DNA of 64,000 nt from Pontibacillus yanchengensis (GCF_009856295.1 NZ_WMEU01000003.1:310001-374000), one strand, 5' to 3'; counted from the first letter of the stretch, positions 16,488-26,308 are shown. A program made the numbers and translations. Notes: a model not told the origin generated them from the sequence alone.

Positions 16488-19070
16488 ATGATACATAAGT
16501 GGAAAAAGCATCAGTGGTTTGTTCGCGTTCTTTCCATTCTAGTAATCTTCCAAATGGCTGGAGCAGCATTTGAGATCCCTTTACTAGATCAAAATGAACA
16601 TTCCAAAGTATCTGCAGCAGGATATGAAGTGAAGAAGGAGCAAACCGTATCACCAGACGTAAACTATAAAAATGAAGAAATTGATTCAGGAAGCTATGAG
16701 CAGTCTACATATGTTATGGAAATTGGCGTTGACGGACCCAATTCTACGATTCAAATGACGTATCCAGAACCTTTTCCAACGTTAGATCCTGTGACGACAC
16801 AGGCTCAATCAATTGATGAAGAAGGAAATCGTGTGCTTGGATCCATCAACGGATCATTCTTTCACGTAAATCAGGCGTTACCAGCTTACTTAATTTCAGA
16901 GAATCAAAATATCTTTAATTTAGGGGCAGTTTCGGAAGACGCCAATGGTTATATGAGCGTTCCGACAGCATTTGGCATGACGCCTGACGGACGTGCCATG
17001 CTAGGAAAATATGAGCTGGACCTACATTTTGAGTATGATGATGAATCGTACACCATTGATTCGTATAACCGGGAACGTGGCGCCGATGAAATCATTCTGT
17101 ACACACCGAATGATCGTTTTGATTGGACGAAAACCAACGAATACGGTATGGAAATCGCCGTAAGTGGGTTAGACAAGCCTGTTGATAGTAGTCAAATTAA
17201 ATTCGGAGATACAGTCACGGGAGAAGTTGAGCTAATTAAAGAGTACGGTGATGATGCTCGTACAAAAGTACCTGATGATGGCTTTGTACTATCCATTCAA
17301 GGTGGAGCTCAAGCAGCGAAATTCGAAGATGTAGAAGAAGGAGATAGCATATCCCTTCAGATCAACAATGATGACATGTGGCAAAACGCCGACTATATGC
17401 TTGCAAGTGGACCGATGCTTGTGAACAACGGTGAGGTTGACTTGAAAATGAATGAAGATAGCTCTCGTGCAGGCGCGCGAGCACCTCGAACAGCAGTAGG
17501 CATTAACAAAGATGGATCGAACGTATATTTCATTGCTGTAGATGGACGTCAGAATGGCTATAGTGATGGCATGACGTTAAAAGAATTTGCTGAATACATT
17601 GAAAGCAAAGGAATCTATAAAGCTATTAATCTAGATGGTGGTGGCTCCACTACGATTACGGCGCGTGACCCAGGAGATAAGCTGCCTTCTGTTATCAACA
17701 GTCCATCTGATGGATACCAGCGCCCCGTTTCCTCGACACTACATGCTGTCAATACAGCTGAGACAGGCGAGCCAAGTGTCATCAAAGCTCATAAAGAGGA
17801 GCAAGGGAAGGTAGTAGAAGGCTCCTCTGTTGATGTAGCCGTTGACTACCTGTTAGATGAAAACTACTATCCGCTAGATAAAAGCCAAGTAGAATTATCT
17901 GTTGAAGGCGGCGTAGGCCATATGGATGGCAAAACGTTCGTAGCCGACCAAGCAGGCTCTGGGGAAATTGTAGCTTCAGCTGGTAACGCAACGAAGAGTT
18001 TACCAATTGAAGTCGTCGAAACAGTGGATCGTCTCGAAATCACACCTGAAGATGTAAAGCTAGGTACAGGCACAAAACAAACCTTTGATGTACAAGGGTT
18101 CTCGGATGATAACGAAAAGATTATCTTTAACAAAAACACAGCAACTTGGGATACGGAAGGCTCCATCGGCACCATTTCTGACGATGGTGTTCTTCAGGCT
18201 TCCGATAACAGCGCAGAGGGGGCCGTTGTTGTAAATATCAATGGACATGAATACAAAGCATCGGTTTCTGTAGGAGGCGTACGACAAATTCTTGATGGTT
18301 TCACTAGCAGTTCTGCCTGGGATTTTGACGCCATTCGCGCACGCGGTACCAATCGTATCAGTCAGGCATTTGAACCAGTAGCCGCTGGCGATACGTCGAT
18401 GCGATTTGAATATAACTTCGCTACTGGTGATGAAGGTATAGCTGCTTCATACCTTGTACGAAACAACCCTGTCGAAATGGATGGTAGACCAAATCATATT
18501 GGCATGTGGGTGTACGGGGATGGCAGTGACCACTGGCTAAGAGGTAAATTACTAGATGGTACAGGCAAAACGTACACTGTTAGCTTTACCGAAGAAGGAG
18601 AACTAGACTGGAACGGCTGGAAGTATGTAAAAGCCGAAGTTCCAGATGAAGCGGCCTTACCATTATCTGTGCATAAATTATATGTAGCGGAAACGAGTGA
18701 AGATAATAAAGATTATGGTGTTCTATTCTTAGATAAACTTCGTGCAGCTTATAATGATAACGATGACGAGATAGACAACTTACAAGAATATGAATTTGTA
18801 GAAGAAGACAAAGAATGGAAAATCACCTTTAATACAGCCCTTCGTTCCTCTACCGTTACCAATGAAAACATTTATGTAGAAACCGTATCAGGTGAAAAAG
18901 TCGAAGGTGACGTGACCCTGAACAACGCCGAAGATGTTGTAACCATAGAAGAACCAGATAACGGATACACCGGAAACCAATTTTATAAATTAATCATCAA
19001 AGAAGATGTTAAATCTAGTGGTGGCGCTGACATGCGAAACCCAGTAGAAAAAGTCTTCCAAGTAGATTAA
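16488..19070 (+). CDS. Secreted multidomain phosphodiester glycosidase (NAGPA/DUF2233) with Ig-like C-terminus
   Basis: 860 residues with a signal peptide (hydrophobic 10-29). Residues about 80-425 are the phosphodiester glycosidase (NAGPA) domain: GSINGSFFHV, MLASGPMLVNNGEV, APRTAVGINKDGSNVYFIAVDGRQ, and INLDGGGSTT near residue 382. This domain family cleaves sugar-1-phosphodiesters, including N-acetylglucosamine caps, and in bacteria is linked to wall or capsule glycopolymers. Residues 430-590 are two beta-sandwich (bacterial Ig-like) repeats, 600-755 a jelly-roll sugar-binding-like domain (SMRFEYNF..., GMWVYGDGS), and 765-860 an SbsA/Big_5-like Ig domain (EWKITFNTALRSSTVTNENI). The same type of Ig domain occurs in the proteins at 26359, 31852 and 35254. 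Monocistronic: GGGAGG before ATG, terminator after. Confidence 0.85.
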   Translation: MIHKWKKHQWFVRVLSILVIFQMAGAAFEIPLLDQNEHSKVSAAGYEVKKEQTVSPDVNYKNEEIDSGSYEQSTYVMEIGVDGPNSTIQMTYPEPFPTLDPVTTQAQSIDEEGNRVLGSINGSFFHVNQALPAYLISENQNIFNLGAVSEDANGYMSVPTAFGMTPDGRAMLGKYELDLHFEYDDESYTIDSYNRERGADEIILYTPNDRFDWTKTNEYGMEIAVSGLDKPVDSSQIKFGDTVTGEVELIKEYGDDARTKVPDDGFVLSIQGGAQAAKFEDVEEGDSISLQINNDDMWQNADYMLASGPMLVNNGEVDLKMNEDSSRAGARAPRTAVGINKDGSNVYFIAVDGRQNGYSDGMTLKEFAEYIESKGIYKAINLDGGGSTTITARDPGDKLPSVINSPSDGYQRPVSSTLHAVNTAETGEPSVIKAHKEEQGKVVEGSSVDVAVDYLLDENYYPLDKSQVELSVEGGVGHMDGKTFVADQAGSGEIVASAGNATKSLPIEVVETVDRLEITPEDVKLGTGTKQTFDVQGFSDDNEKIIFNKNTATWDTEGSIGTISDDGVLQASDNSAEGAVVVNINGHEYKASVSVGGVRQILDGFTSSSAWDFDAIRARGTNRISQAFEPVAAGDTSMRFEYNFATGDEGIAASYLVRNNPVEMDGRPNHIGMWVYGDGSDHWLRGKLLDGTGKTYTVSFTEEGELDWNGWKYVKAEVPDEAALPLSVHKLYVAETSEDNKDYGVLFLDKLRAAYNDNDDEIDNLQEYEFVEEDKEWKITFNTALRSSTVTNENIYVETVSGEKVEGDVTLNNAEDVVTIEEPDNGYTGNQFYKLIIKEDVKSSGGADMRNPVEKVFQVD

Positions 19071-19077
19071 TAGATTA

Positions 19078-19113
19078 AAAGCTGACTTGCTGTGATGGCA
19101 AGTCAGCTTTTTT
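19078..19113 (+). terminator. Terminator after the phosphodiester glycosidase gene
   Basis: Perfect 13-bp stem AAAGCTGACTTGC/GCAAGTCAGCTTT, 7-nt loop, then TTTTTT. Confidence 0.95.
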
Positions 19114-19163
19114 GTCTAGTCAAGAAATTATAAACGGGTTGAGGGATAAAGTGATGTGGCCAC

Positions 19164-19374
19164 GTCCAGCTCCAGCGCCCAGCAAACTTCCTGCACCTCC
19201 TTACGATAAGTTAACATCGAATCGCTGTCGCTCTTCGTGTTTCCTTTATCTCTAAGGACTCAAGAAGTTCTGGGTTGGGGTTCGACTAAGATCGCTGCAT
19301 CGTGCAACAACATCGAACCACCCGCGTGTAGGCCGCAGCATATACGTCGCTAAACGGGCGCCTGCGATTCTGTT
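19164..19374 (+). repeat. Intergenic repeat A, copy 2
   Basis: GTCCAGCTCCAGCGCCCAGC at the left, CTCCTTACGATAAG and CATCGAATCGCTGTCGC inside, ATACGTCGCTAAACGGGCGC at the right. The flank starts at the terminator T-run with GTCTAGTCAAGAAATTATAA, as in other copies. The remainder of the 411-bp gap to 19481 holds nothing recognised. Confidence 0.85.
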
Positions 19375-19481
19375 CTACCTTACGAAAGTTTAAATTTATT
19401 TAAAGGGAGATCTAAGTCTGTGTCTGCACGCCAAAAGCTTACCAATCGCTTTTCTATAGAAGTGAAGTTTCTTATATGGTT

Positions 19482-21644
19482 CTACTTTATTAATTCAAAT
19501 CTTTTCCCAACATTAACTTTACTGTTTGACCCAATATATACTTCAAAATTACCTTCATCACTACTCCACTCTAAATCGGAATGATAATAACGTAATTGTT
19601 CTTCTGTTATTGTGAACGTGACAGTCTTTGTTTCTTTCGGTTCAAGGTGGATTTTTTCATAGCCTTTTAGTTCTTTTACTGGGCGTACAACTTCACCTGC
19701 AAGGTCCCTAATATACAATTGGACTATCTCATCACCAGCCATTTCCCCAGTATTTGTCACGTCAATACTAGCTTTGATTTGTCCAGTAGCATTTAGTTGT
19801 GTCGAGGATAAGCTAACCTCACCATAATGATAATTGCTATAACTTAACCCAAACCCAAAAGGGAAGAGTGGTTCATTCGGTGCGTCTAAGTATTGCGAAG
19901 CGAATCGCTCTTGTGCATCCGGTGCCTCTTTTGGTCTACCTGTATTAAAGTGATTATAGTAGACTGGTACTTGTCCTACAGAATATGGGAATGACATTGT
20001 CAATTTAGCAGAAGGATTTACATTGGCAACTAAGATATCGGCAAGCGCATTGCCTCCTTCTGTACCAGGATACCATGCTTCTAGGACAGCGTCTGAGTTT
20101 TCTACTACTTCTCGTAGATCTAGAGGACGTCCATTAAATAGGACTGTGACAACCTTCTTGCCTAGTGCTTTGATTTCTTTTAATAATTCCAATTGAACTT
20201 CTGGAAGACGAATATCAACACGACATCCTGCTTCACCACTCATGTCGGACTCTTCCCCAAGTGCTAGAATAACTACATCAGAGTGTTCAGCTGTTGTTAT
20301 TGCTTCGCTAAATTGCTCTTCTGATCCATCTTCAATATTGCATCCTTTTGCGACTGGAAGTTCTTCAGATGAGAGAGCGGCTTTTAAGCCATTTTCAAAC
20401 GTGACAGTGTCCTCACTTGCCCCTTTCCATGACCACGGTCCAAGTATATCTGTGCTAGTGGAGAAAGGGCCAATTAAAGAAAGGTTTTCCCCTTTTTTTA
20501 AAGGAAGTGTTTGTTCATTTTTTAACAAAACAATTGATTTGGTAGCCAGTTTCCTAGCTGCATTTCTATGTTCAGGTGCTAATACAATTTCTTCTTCTTC
20601 TTTTTCATTAGCAAAACGGTATGGATTATCGAATAACCCGAGTTTATCTTTTAGTGCAAGAATACGGGATACGGCTTCATTAAGGGTTTCTTCATTTAAC
20701 TTTCCTTCATGGATTAATTCTTCCACATAGTTCACGTAACATGAAGTCATCATCTCAATATCGACGCCGGCTGTTAAGGCTTTTTGAGCAGCTTGTTTAG
20801 CATCCTCTGCTACGCCATGTGGGATCAACTCTTTTACTGCACCCCAATCAGATATCAATACTCCGTCAAAATTCCATTCACCTCTCAAAAGGTCCCGCAT
20901 TAATTTTTTGTTGCCTGTTGCCGGGATTCCATTCAAGATGTTGAAAGCTGTCATCACCATTTCACAGCCTTCATCTAAAGCTGCTTTATAAGCAGGTAAG
21001 TAATACTCGCGCAGCATCCATTCCGACATGTCCACTGTATTATAGTCCCGCCCCGCTTCAGGAGCTCCGTACGCTGCAAAATGCTTTACGCATGAAGCGA
21101 CATTATAGGAGTTATTAGATAAGTCACCTTGGAACCCTCTTACAAAAGATCTTGCAAAATCACTATTTAATAAGGAATCTTCTCCAGTAGACTCCATTAC
21201 ACGTCCCCATCTTGGTTCCCTAGATAAGTCCACCATAGGAGCGAATGTTACATGAACTCCCGAGACGGAAGCTTCTTTAGCAGCAATTCTTGCACTTTCC
21301 TCAGCAAGGTTTTGGTCCCATGAACAGCTAATGCCTAGAGGTACAGGGAAAATGGTTTTATACCCATGGATAATATCAGACATAAATAGAAGTGGAATAC
21401 CTAATCGATTGTCTTTCATATGTTGTTTTTGGATATGAATCGTTTCCTTTGCCCCTGAGGCCCCTAAAACAGAACCTGTGTCTTCTATATCCTCATATGA
21501 AAGGTTCATATTCTCCATAGGTCCTGTTATTTCTCCCTGATCAGAAGCTCCTTTAAAGAAGGGAGTAGCTAGTTGGACAAGTTGTCCTACTTTTTCGCGT
21601 AATGTCATTTTGTTTAATAACGTAACTCTCTGTTCGTGATCCAT
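19482..21644 (-). CDS. GH3 family beta-glycosidase
   Basis: 720 residues, three-part GH3 layout as in BglX. The N-terminal (beta/alpha)8 domain has FAPMVDLSREPRWGR, KHFAAYG (187-193) and GVLISDWGAV with the nucleophile Asp266. The second alpha/beta domain includes VILALGEESDMSGEAGCR, which supplies the likely acid/base Glu. A C-terminal fibronectin III-like domain contains GDEIVQLYIRD. No signal peptide, so it probably cleaves oligosaccharides after uptake. It is divergent from a sugar ABC importer and a LacI regulator; a palindrome just upstream of its start suggests shared control. Beta-glucosides or beta-xylosides are the likely substrates, but this is not decided by sequence. AGGAGG lies before ATG. 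Confidence 0.92.
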   Translation of the reverse strand: MDHEQRVTLLNKMTLREKVGQLVQLATPFFKGASDQGEITGPMENMNLSYEDIEDTGSVLGASGAKETIHIQKQHMKDNRLGIPLLFMSDIIHGYKTIFPVPLGISCSWDQNLAEESARIAAKEASVSGVHVTFAPMVDLSREPRWGRVMESTGEDSLLNSDFARSFVRGFQGDLSNNSYNVASCVKHFAAYGAPEAGRDYNTVDMSEWMLREYYLPAYKAALDEGCEMVMTAFNILNGIPATGNKKLMRDLLRGEWNFDGVLISDWGAVKELIPHGVAEDAKQAAQKALTAGVDIEMMTSCYVNYVEELIHEGKLNEETLNEAVSRILALKDKLGLFDNPYRFANEKEEEEIVLAPEHRNAARKLATKSIVLLKNEQTLPLKKGENLSLIGPFSTSTDILGPWSWKGASEDTVTFENGLKAALSSEELPVAKGCNIEDGSEEQFSEAITTAEHSDVVILALGEESDMSGEAGCRVDIRLPEVQLELLKEIKALGKKVVTVLFNGRPLDLREVVENSDAVLEAWYPGTEGGNALADILVANVNPSAKLTMSFPYSVGQVPVYYNHFNTGRPKEAPDAQERFASQYLDAPNEPLFPFGFGLSYSNYHYGEVSLSSTQLNATGQIKASIDVTNTGEMAGDEIVQLYIRDLAGEVVRPVKELKGYEKIHLEPKETKTVTFTITEEQLRYYHSDLEWSSDEGNFEVYIGSNSKVNVGKRFELIK

Positions 21645-21668
21645 AATAACCTCCTAAATCGAAATGTA

Positions 21669-21682
21669 TCGAAACGTTTCGA
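21669..21682. promoter_or_regulatory. LacI-type operator 1 (near the GH3 start)
   Basis: Perfect 14-bp palindrome TCGAAACGTTTCGA, 25 bp upstream of the GH3 start codon. The CG centre and AAACG half-sites are typical of LacI-family operators, including CcpA cre-like sites. The local LacI protein is the most likely ligand. Confidence 0.7.
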
Positions 21683-21821
21683 CTTCTTTGTAGACCAAAG
21701 TATAATGAGTGTTTTTTTGTAAGTCAATAGAATAACCCTTATAAATTAAGGTTTTATATTATTTTTAAAAAAATCAAAAAAGTTATTGAAAGCGAATACA
21801 TGGTTCATTACAATGAGTAAT

Positions 21822-21835
21822 ATGAAACGTTTCGA
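21822..21835. promoter_or_regulatory. LacI-type operator 2 (before the ABC importer)
   Basis: ATGAAACGTTTCGA shares the 10-bp core GAAACGTTTC with operator 1 and lies 27 bp upstream of the binding-protein start codon, where it could block the importer promoter. The two cores are 153 bp apart, which would allow looping (inference). Confidence 0.65.
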
Positions 21836-21861
21836 TAAAGAAAAAAAGGAGAGGTTCCCTA

Positions 21862-23112
21862 ATGAAATCGAAAATAATCGTTCTGCTTATGGTAACAGTC
21901 ATCTCGGTAGCTGTGGTTGGTTGCTCTGGAGGTAGTGAAAGCGAGTCTTCTTCAGATGGAAATGGGAAAACAACACTTTCTGTTTGGGCAATGGGTGCAG
22001 AAGGTAAGAAGTTAAAAGATTTTGTGGAGAATTTCGAAAAAGAAAATGAAAATATTGATGTAGAAGTTCAAGCAATACCTTGGGGCAAAGCGCACGATAA
22101 ATTATTAACTGCTGTGGCATCAGGGGATGGACCAGACGTTTTACAGTTAGGTACAACCTGGATGGCTGAATTCGCAAATGCAGGTGCTTTAATGGATTTA
22201 TCAAAATATACGGAAGATTACCCTTCTTTTGAGAAAGATAACTTTTTCGAGGGATCTGTTTCCACTATGACATACGAAGACAAAGTGGTTGGTATTCCTT
22301 GGTATGTAGATACACGAGTACTGTACTATAGAAAAGATTTATTAAAAGAAGTAGGGTATGAACAACCTCCTGGCACATGGAAAAAGTTAAAAGAAGTCTC
22401 GGAGAAACTTGCTAATCGAGAAGGCGGAGAGTACGGTTTGGATATTGATCGTCAGGATCAGCTCAATCCTTTCATATTTGCTTGGCAAAATGGCTATAGC
22501 TCAGATGTGCAAAATAATGATATGAACTTTGATAGCCCTGAATTTATGGAGGCTATGGAATACTATGTAAGTTATTTTGATGAAGGATTAAGTCAAAAAG
22601 AAAAAGGCGCTAACATCATTCCTGCCTTTAAATCAGGCAAGAAACCTATGTTCTTTAGTGGGCCTTGGATGATTGACATTATTAAAGAGAAAGCACCAGA
22701 CCTAGAAGGCAAATGGGCTACGGCGGTCATGCCAGAAAAAGAAACCCAGATGTCCAGTATGGGTGGTTCTAATCTAGCTGTTTTCCATAACACGGAGAAC
22801 GTGGATGCTTCACTCAAATTCATTTCTCATATGACACAAGTTGATACACAAATAGATTGGTTAAATACGAGTCAAGTACTTCCATCTAGAAAAGAAGCTT
22901 GGGAAAAATCGAAACTAAATGATGATCCTATGTATGCAACCTTCGGAAAGCAACTTGAGAACACGACCGCACCGCCTCAAACAGAGAATTTCGAGAGAAT
23001 TGCACAAGAATTACTAAGTACGCTAGATAAAGCGATTGTAGGAGATGCGGATTTAGAGAAAGAACTAAAAGAGTTAAATAAACAAGCCAATAAAATTCTT
23101 AAGGAAGAGTAA
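21862..23112 (+). CDS. Sugar ABC transporter substrate-binding lipoprotein
   Basis: 416 residues. Signal peptide with lipobox VVGC (Cys21), followed by a Ser/Glu-rich linker GGSESESSSDGN, so it is anchored to the outer face of the membrane. The fold is the family 1 (MalE-like) solute-binding type: LSVWAMGAEGKKLKDFVENF, GPDVLQLGTTWMAEFANAGAL, and VGIPWYVDTRVLYYRKDLL. It delivers an oligosaccharide to the two permeases downstream. No ATPase gene is in the cluster; a shared MsmX-type ATPase elsewhere is the usual solution. Ribosome site AAAGGAGAGG. Confidence 0.93.
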   Translation: MKSKIIVLLMVTVISVAVVGCSGGSESESSSDGNGKTTLSVWAMGAEGKKLKDFVENFEKENENIDVEVQAIPWGKAHDKLLTAVASGDGPDVLQLGTTWMAEFANAGALMDLSKYTEDYPSFEKDNFFEGSVSTMTYEDKVVGIPWYVDTRVLYYRKDLLKEVGYEQPPGTWKKLKEVSEKLANREGGEYGLDIDRQDQLNPFIFAWQNGYSSDVQNNDMNFDSPEFMEAMEYYVSYFDEGLSQKEKGANIIPAFKSGKKPMFFSGPWMIDIIKEKAPDLEGKWATAVMPEKETQMSSMGGSNLAVFHNTENVDASLKFISHMTQVDTQIDWLNTSQVLPSRKEAWEKSKLNDDPMYATFGKQLENTTAPPQTENFERIAQELLSTLDKAIVGDADLEKELKELNKQANKILKEE

Positions 23113-23121
23113 CCTCAGTAG

Positions 23122-23155
23122 ATGCAGGTGAAATAGAGGAGATGTTCACCTGCAT
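23122..23155 (+). terminator. Attenuating hairpin between binding protein and permease genes
   Basis: ATGCAGGTGAA/TTCACCTGCAT stem, followed by a T-rich stretch. It probably allows partial read-through, so that binding protein exceeds permease. Confidence 0.6.
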
Positions 23156-23329
23156 TTCCTTCCTTTTTAAACGTTAATAGATTAAGAGGATAGTAGCGGT
23201 GAAGTAGTAAGGCGTATTAAATATTTGAATGTGTGAGTCTTTAGTTCAACTAGGCCTTAATTGGCATCTAAAGGATCACCTCTCGGCAAGGTGAAGTTAT
23301 GTTATGAAAGAGTTAGGTGGTGTAAATCA

Positions 23330-24226
23330 TTGAATCGCTCAGCAAAAAATCAAATTAGTAAATATCCATATATTTTTATTGCACCTGCTGTGATTTTGTT
23401 AATCATTTTCAGTATTATACCAATATTAATTGCATTCGGAATTAGTTTTACTGATATGGATTTAAAGGGTTTAGCTAACTGGTCTACAGTAGACTTCGTA
23501 GGGCTGAAAAACTTTAAAGAATTGTTTCAAGATGAAGTTTTTCTAAAATCCGTGTATAATACGTTGTTTTATGTTGTGATTGGAGTTCCGTTAGTCATTA
23601 TTTCTTCTTTATCAGTGGCACTAATATTAAATCAGGGAACTAACTGGTTATATCGAACATTCAGGGGCGTATATTACTTACCTTCTATTACAAACATTGT
23701 AGCTATTGCAGTTATTTGGGGATTTTTATACAACACTGATTATGGGTTACTCAACTATATCCTTACTGAGCTAGGGTTAGGAAAAGTTCCTTGGTTGCAG
23801 CATCCAACAGTAGCGAAAATTTCTCTCATTATTTTAGCTGTTTGGAAGGGTATTGGCCTGAATATGATTATCTTTCTTGCAGCTCTACAAGGGATACCGA
23901 AAACGTACTATGAAGCAGCGGAGATGGACGGTGCAAATCGATTTCAAATCCTATTTAATGTCACGCTTCCGCTTTTGAGATATGCAACGTTCTTTGTAAC
24001 AGTAACCACCCTAATCGCTTGGATGCAATTTTTTGAAGAACCTTTTGTCATGACAGAAGGTGGACCACTGAACGGTACAATGTCGATTGCACTATTTATT
24101 TATCAAGAAGGCTTCCAATACAGTGAGTTTGGATATGCAGCGGCTGGATCATTCGTCTTGTTTGCGTTCATTATTGCTGTCACCTTAATCCAGTTTAAAT
24201 TACGAAAATCAGACACGGAGTATTAA
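23330..24226 (+). CDS. Sugar ABC transporter permease 1 (MalF type)
   Basis: About 298 residues with six membrane segments. It carries the EAA loop that contacts the ATPase: YYEAAEMDGANRFQILFNVTLP. Forms a heterodimer with the following permease. The frame extends to a TTG at 23261, but no ribosome site is found there; TTG 23330 follows AGGTGGTG by 7 nt and gives a normal N-terminus (LNRSAKNQISKYPYIFIAPA). Start confidence is therefore moderate, function high. Confidence 0.88.
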   Translation: MNRSAKNQISKYPYIFIAPAVILLIIFSIIPILIAFGISFTDMDLKGLANWSTVDFVGLKNFKELFQDEVFLKSVYNTLFYVVIGVPLVIISSLSVALILNQGTNWLYRTFRGVYYLPSITNIVAIAVIWGFLYNTDYGLLNYILTELGLGKVPWLQHPTVAKISLIILAVWKGIGLNMIIFLAALQGIPKTYYEAAEMDGANRFQILFNVTLPLLRYATFFVTVTTLIAWMQFFEEPFVMTEGGPLNGTMSIALFIYQEGFQYSEFGYAAAGSFVLFAFIIAVTLIQFKLRKSDTEY

Positions 24227-24250
24227 TGGTAAAAGGAAGGGGCGAAAAAC

Positions 24251-25081
24251 ATGGGTGCAAAAACCAAAAGCAACCGGATTGAGAGAGGAATTATTACGAC
24301 AGTAATGGTTTTAGGTGGTCTGCTGTTATGCATCCCTTTTATATGGATGTTTCTAAGTGCTTTCAAACCTGAAAGTGAAGTATTAGAATTTCCACCTACT
24401 ATTTTTCCTGAGAATCCTACTATTGAAAATTTTGTACAACTATTTACCAAACTTAAATTTGGGGTTTATTTAAAAAACACTATTATTGTTGTTTTAGCAT
24501 CCTTTGTAGGCTTACTGTTTAATGCAATGGCAGGGTATGGTTTTGCGAAGTACTCTTTTAAAGGGAGAGAGAAACTGTTTTTTCTTGTCTTATCTACAAT
24601 GATGATTCCTGCTCAAGTTACCATGATTCCTGTCTATGTTCTCTTAAATAAGATGGGGTTAACCAATACAATGCTAGGTATTATCTTACCGACTCTTGCA
24701 GTAGCGTTTAGTATCTTTCTATTTAGGCAATTTATGACTACTATTCCAAATGATTTAATTGAAGCGGCACGGTTAGATGGTGCTGGAGAATTCTTTATCT
24801 TCTTCCGATTAATCATACCTATTGCGAAGCCAATCTTTGCGGTGCAGGGAATTCTAACATTTATAGCGGGTTGGAATAGTTTCTTATGGCCATTAATAAT
24901 AGCGAGTGATGATGATTTATATACACTTTCTGTAGGATTATCCCTATTACAAGGCCAATATTCAGGGAACTTTGCTTTGCAAATGGCAGGAGCGGCCTTT
25001 ATGGTTATTCCTATAATCATTATTTTCTTCTTCTTCCAAAAGTATATAGTTGAAGGATTTACTATGTCGGGTCTTAAATAA
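24251..25081 (+). CDS. Sugar ABC transporter permease 2 (MalG type)
   Basis: 276 residues, six membrane segments, EAA motif LIEAARLDGAGEFFIFFRLIIP, and the characteristic beginning GLLLCIPFIWMFLSAFKP. It pairs with permease 1. It begins 24 bp after the first permease gene with AAGGAAGGGG before ATG. Confidence 0.93.
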   Translation: MGAKTKSNRIERGIITTVMVLGGLLLCIPFIWMFLSAFKPESEVLEFPPTIFPENPTIENFVQLFTKLKFGVYLKNTIIVVLASFVGLLFNAMAGYGFAKYSFKGREKLFFLVLSTMMIPAQVTMIPVYVLLNKMGLTNTMLGIILPTLAVAFSIFLFRQFMTTIPNDLIEAARLDGAGEFFIFFRLIIPIAKPIFAVQGILTFIAGWNSFLWPLIIASDDDLYTLSVGLSLLQGQYSGNFALQMAGAAFMVIPIIIIFFFFQKYIVEGFTMSGLK

Positions 25082-25150
25082 CATGAAATTTGATTTCAAA
25101 AAGCTGAATAATTTAAGCTCTCTTTGTTACAATTTAATATGGAGGAATTG

Positions 25151-26140
25151 ATGATTATGCCAACGATTAAAGATGTAGCCAAAAAAGCGGGTGTTGCTGT
25201 TTCTACAGCTTCCTATGCTTTAAGTGGTAAAGGTAAAGTTAGTGCTTCCACGTTAGAAAGAGTGCGTAAAGCAGCTGTAGAGTTAAACTATCAAAAAAAT
25301 GGGTTTGCTTCAGATCTGAAAAGTACGAGAACTAATACCATTGCCTTGATATTAAGTGACTTGTCTGGGCCTTATTATTCTGAATTAATTAAAGGGGTCC
25401 AAGATGTTACCTCTTCAAATGGATATGGTCTTATTGCTTGCAGTTCTATTGGGGGAAAGGAATCGACAGCAAATAAGTTTTTACGGGAAAAACGAGTGGA
25501 TGGAGCCATAGTCCTTGCCCATAACATAGACGATGATCTCTTGAATTTATCGGCAAATCAAAACTTTCCAATAGTAGTGTTAGACCGAAACTTAGCAAAT
25601 GACCACATCATTCATGTTGAAGTGAATAATGAAGATGGTGCAAGGAAAGCCACAGAGCATTTGATCGAGAGAGGTCACAACTCGATCGCTTTTGTAGCTG
25701 GCCCCAATGATTCCCACGATAGTAATCTGAGGTTTAATGGTTATATAAACGCTCTGGAAAAAAACAATCTAACCTATTATTCCCGGTTTAAAGTGACGGG
25801 TGATTTTACTAGAGATGGAGGCTACAGAGCTACTAGAATGCTAATTGCTCAACAAACTTTACCCGAAGCTATTTTTTATGCAAACGATGAAATGGCAATA
25901 GGAGGTCTTCAAGCTTTAAAAGAAAAAGCAATTAAAGTTCCAGAAGATATCTCCATCATTGGTTATGACGACATTCAGCTAGCCGAATATGCATTTCCAT
26001 CCTTAACGACTATTCGACAACCAAAATATGAAATTGGAGCTCTTTCTGCTCACATGATTCTTCAAATATTATCCGGCGAAGAAGTAGAAAAGGAATATAT
26101 GTTAGAAACTGAATTAATACTGAGGGAATCCGTTAAATAA
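25151..26140 (+). CDS. LacI-family transcriptional regulator
   Basis: About 329 residues. N-terminal helix-turn-helix and hinge (PTIKDVAKKAGVAVSTASYALSG), then a periplasmic-binding-protein-like effector domain (ALILSDLSGPYYSELIKG, DGAIVLAHN, AIFYANDEMAIGGLQALKE, DISIIGYDDIQLAEY). It most likely represses the GH3 gene and the importer through the two palindromes at 21669 and 21822, and is released by the imported sugar (inference). The frame extends to a TTG at 25124, but GGAGG at 25141-25145 points to ATG 25151 or ATG 25157. Confidence 0.9.
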   Translation: MIMPTIKDVAKKAGVAVSTASYALSGKGKVSASTLERVRKAAVELNYQKNGFASDLKSTRTNTIALILSDLSGPYYSELIKGVQDVTSSNGYGLIACSSIGGKESTANKFLREKRVDGAIVLAHNIDDDLLNLSANQNFPIVVLDRNLANDHIIHVEVNNEDGARKATEHLIERGHNSIAFVAGPNDSHDSNLRFNGYINALEKNNLTYYSRFKVTGDFTRDGGYRATRMLIAQQTLPEAIFYANDEMAIGGLQALKEKAIKVPEDISIIGYDDIQLAEYAFPSLTTIRQPKYEIGALSAHMILQILSGEEVEKEYMLETELILRESVK

Positions 26141-26308
26141 GTTCTAGGACTACTTAAATCAAAGAGCTTCTTAGTATGTTATAAGGCATTGTCTGAAATA
26201 CCACATATTCTACTATAGATCACTCTAGATTATTATAAGAGAGCGAACCGTTGGGATGAGAGCATTTCAATATAGTAAGTGCGACATAATTCACACATCT
26301 TCAAAGCA

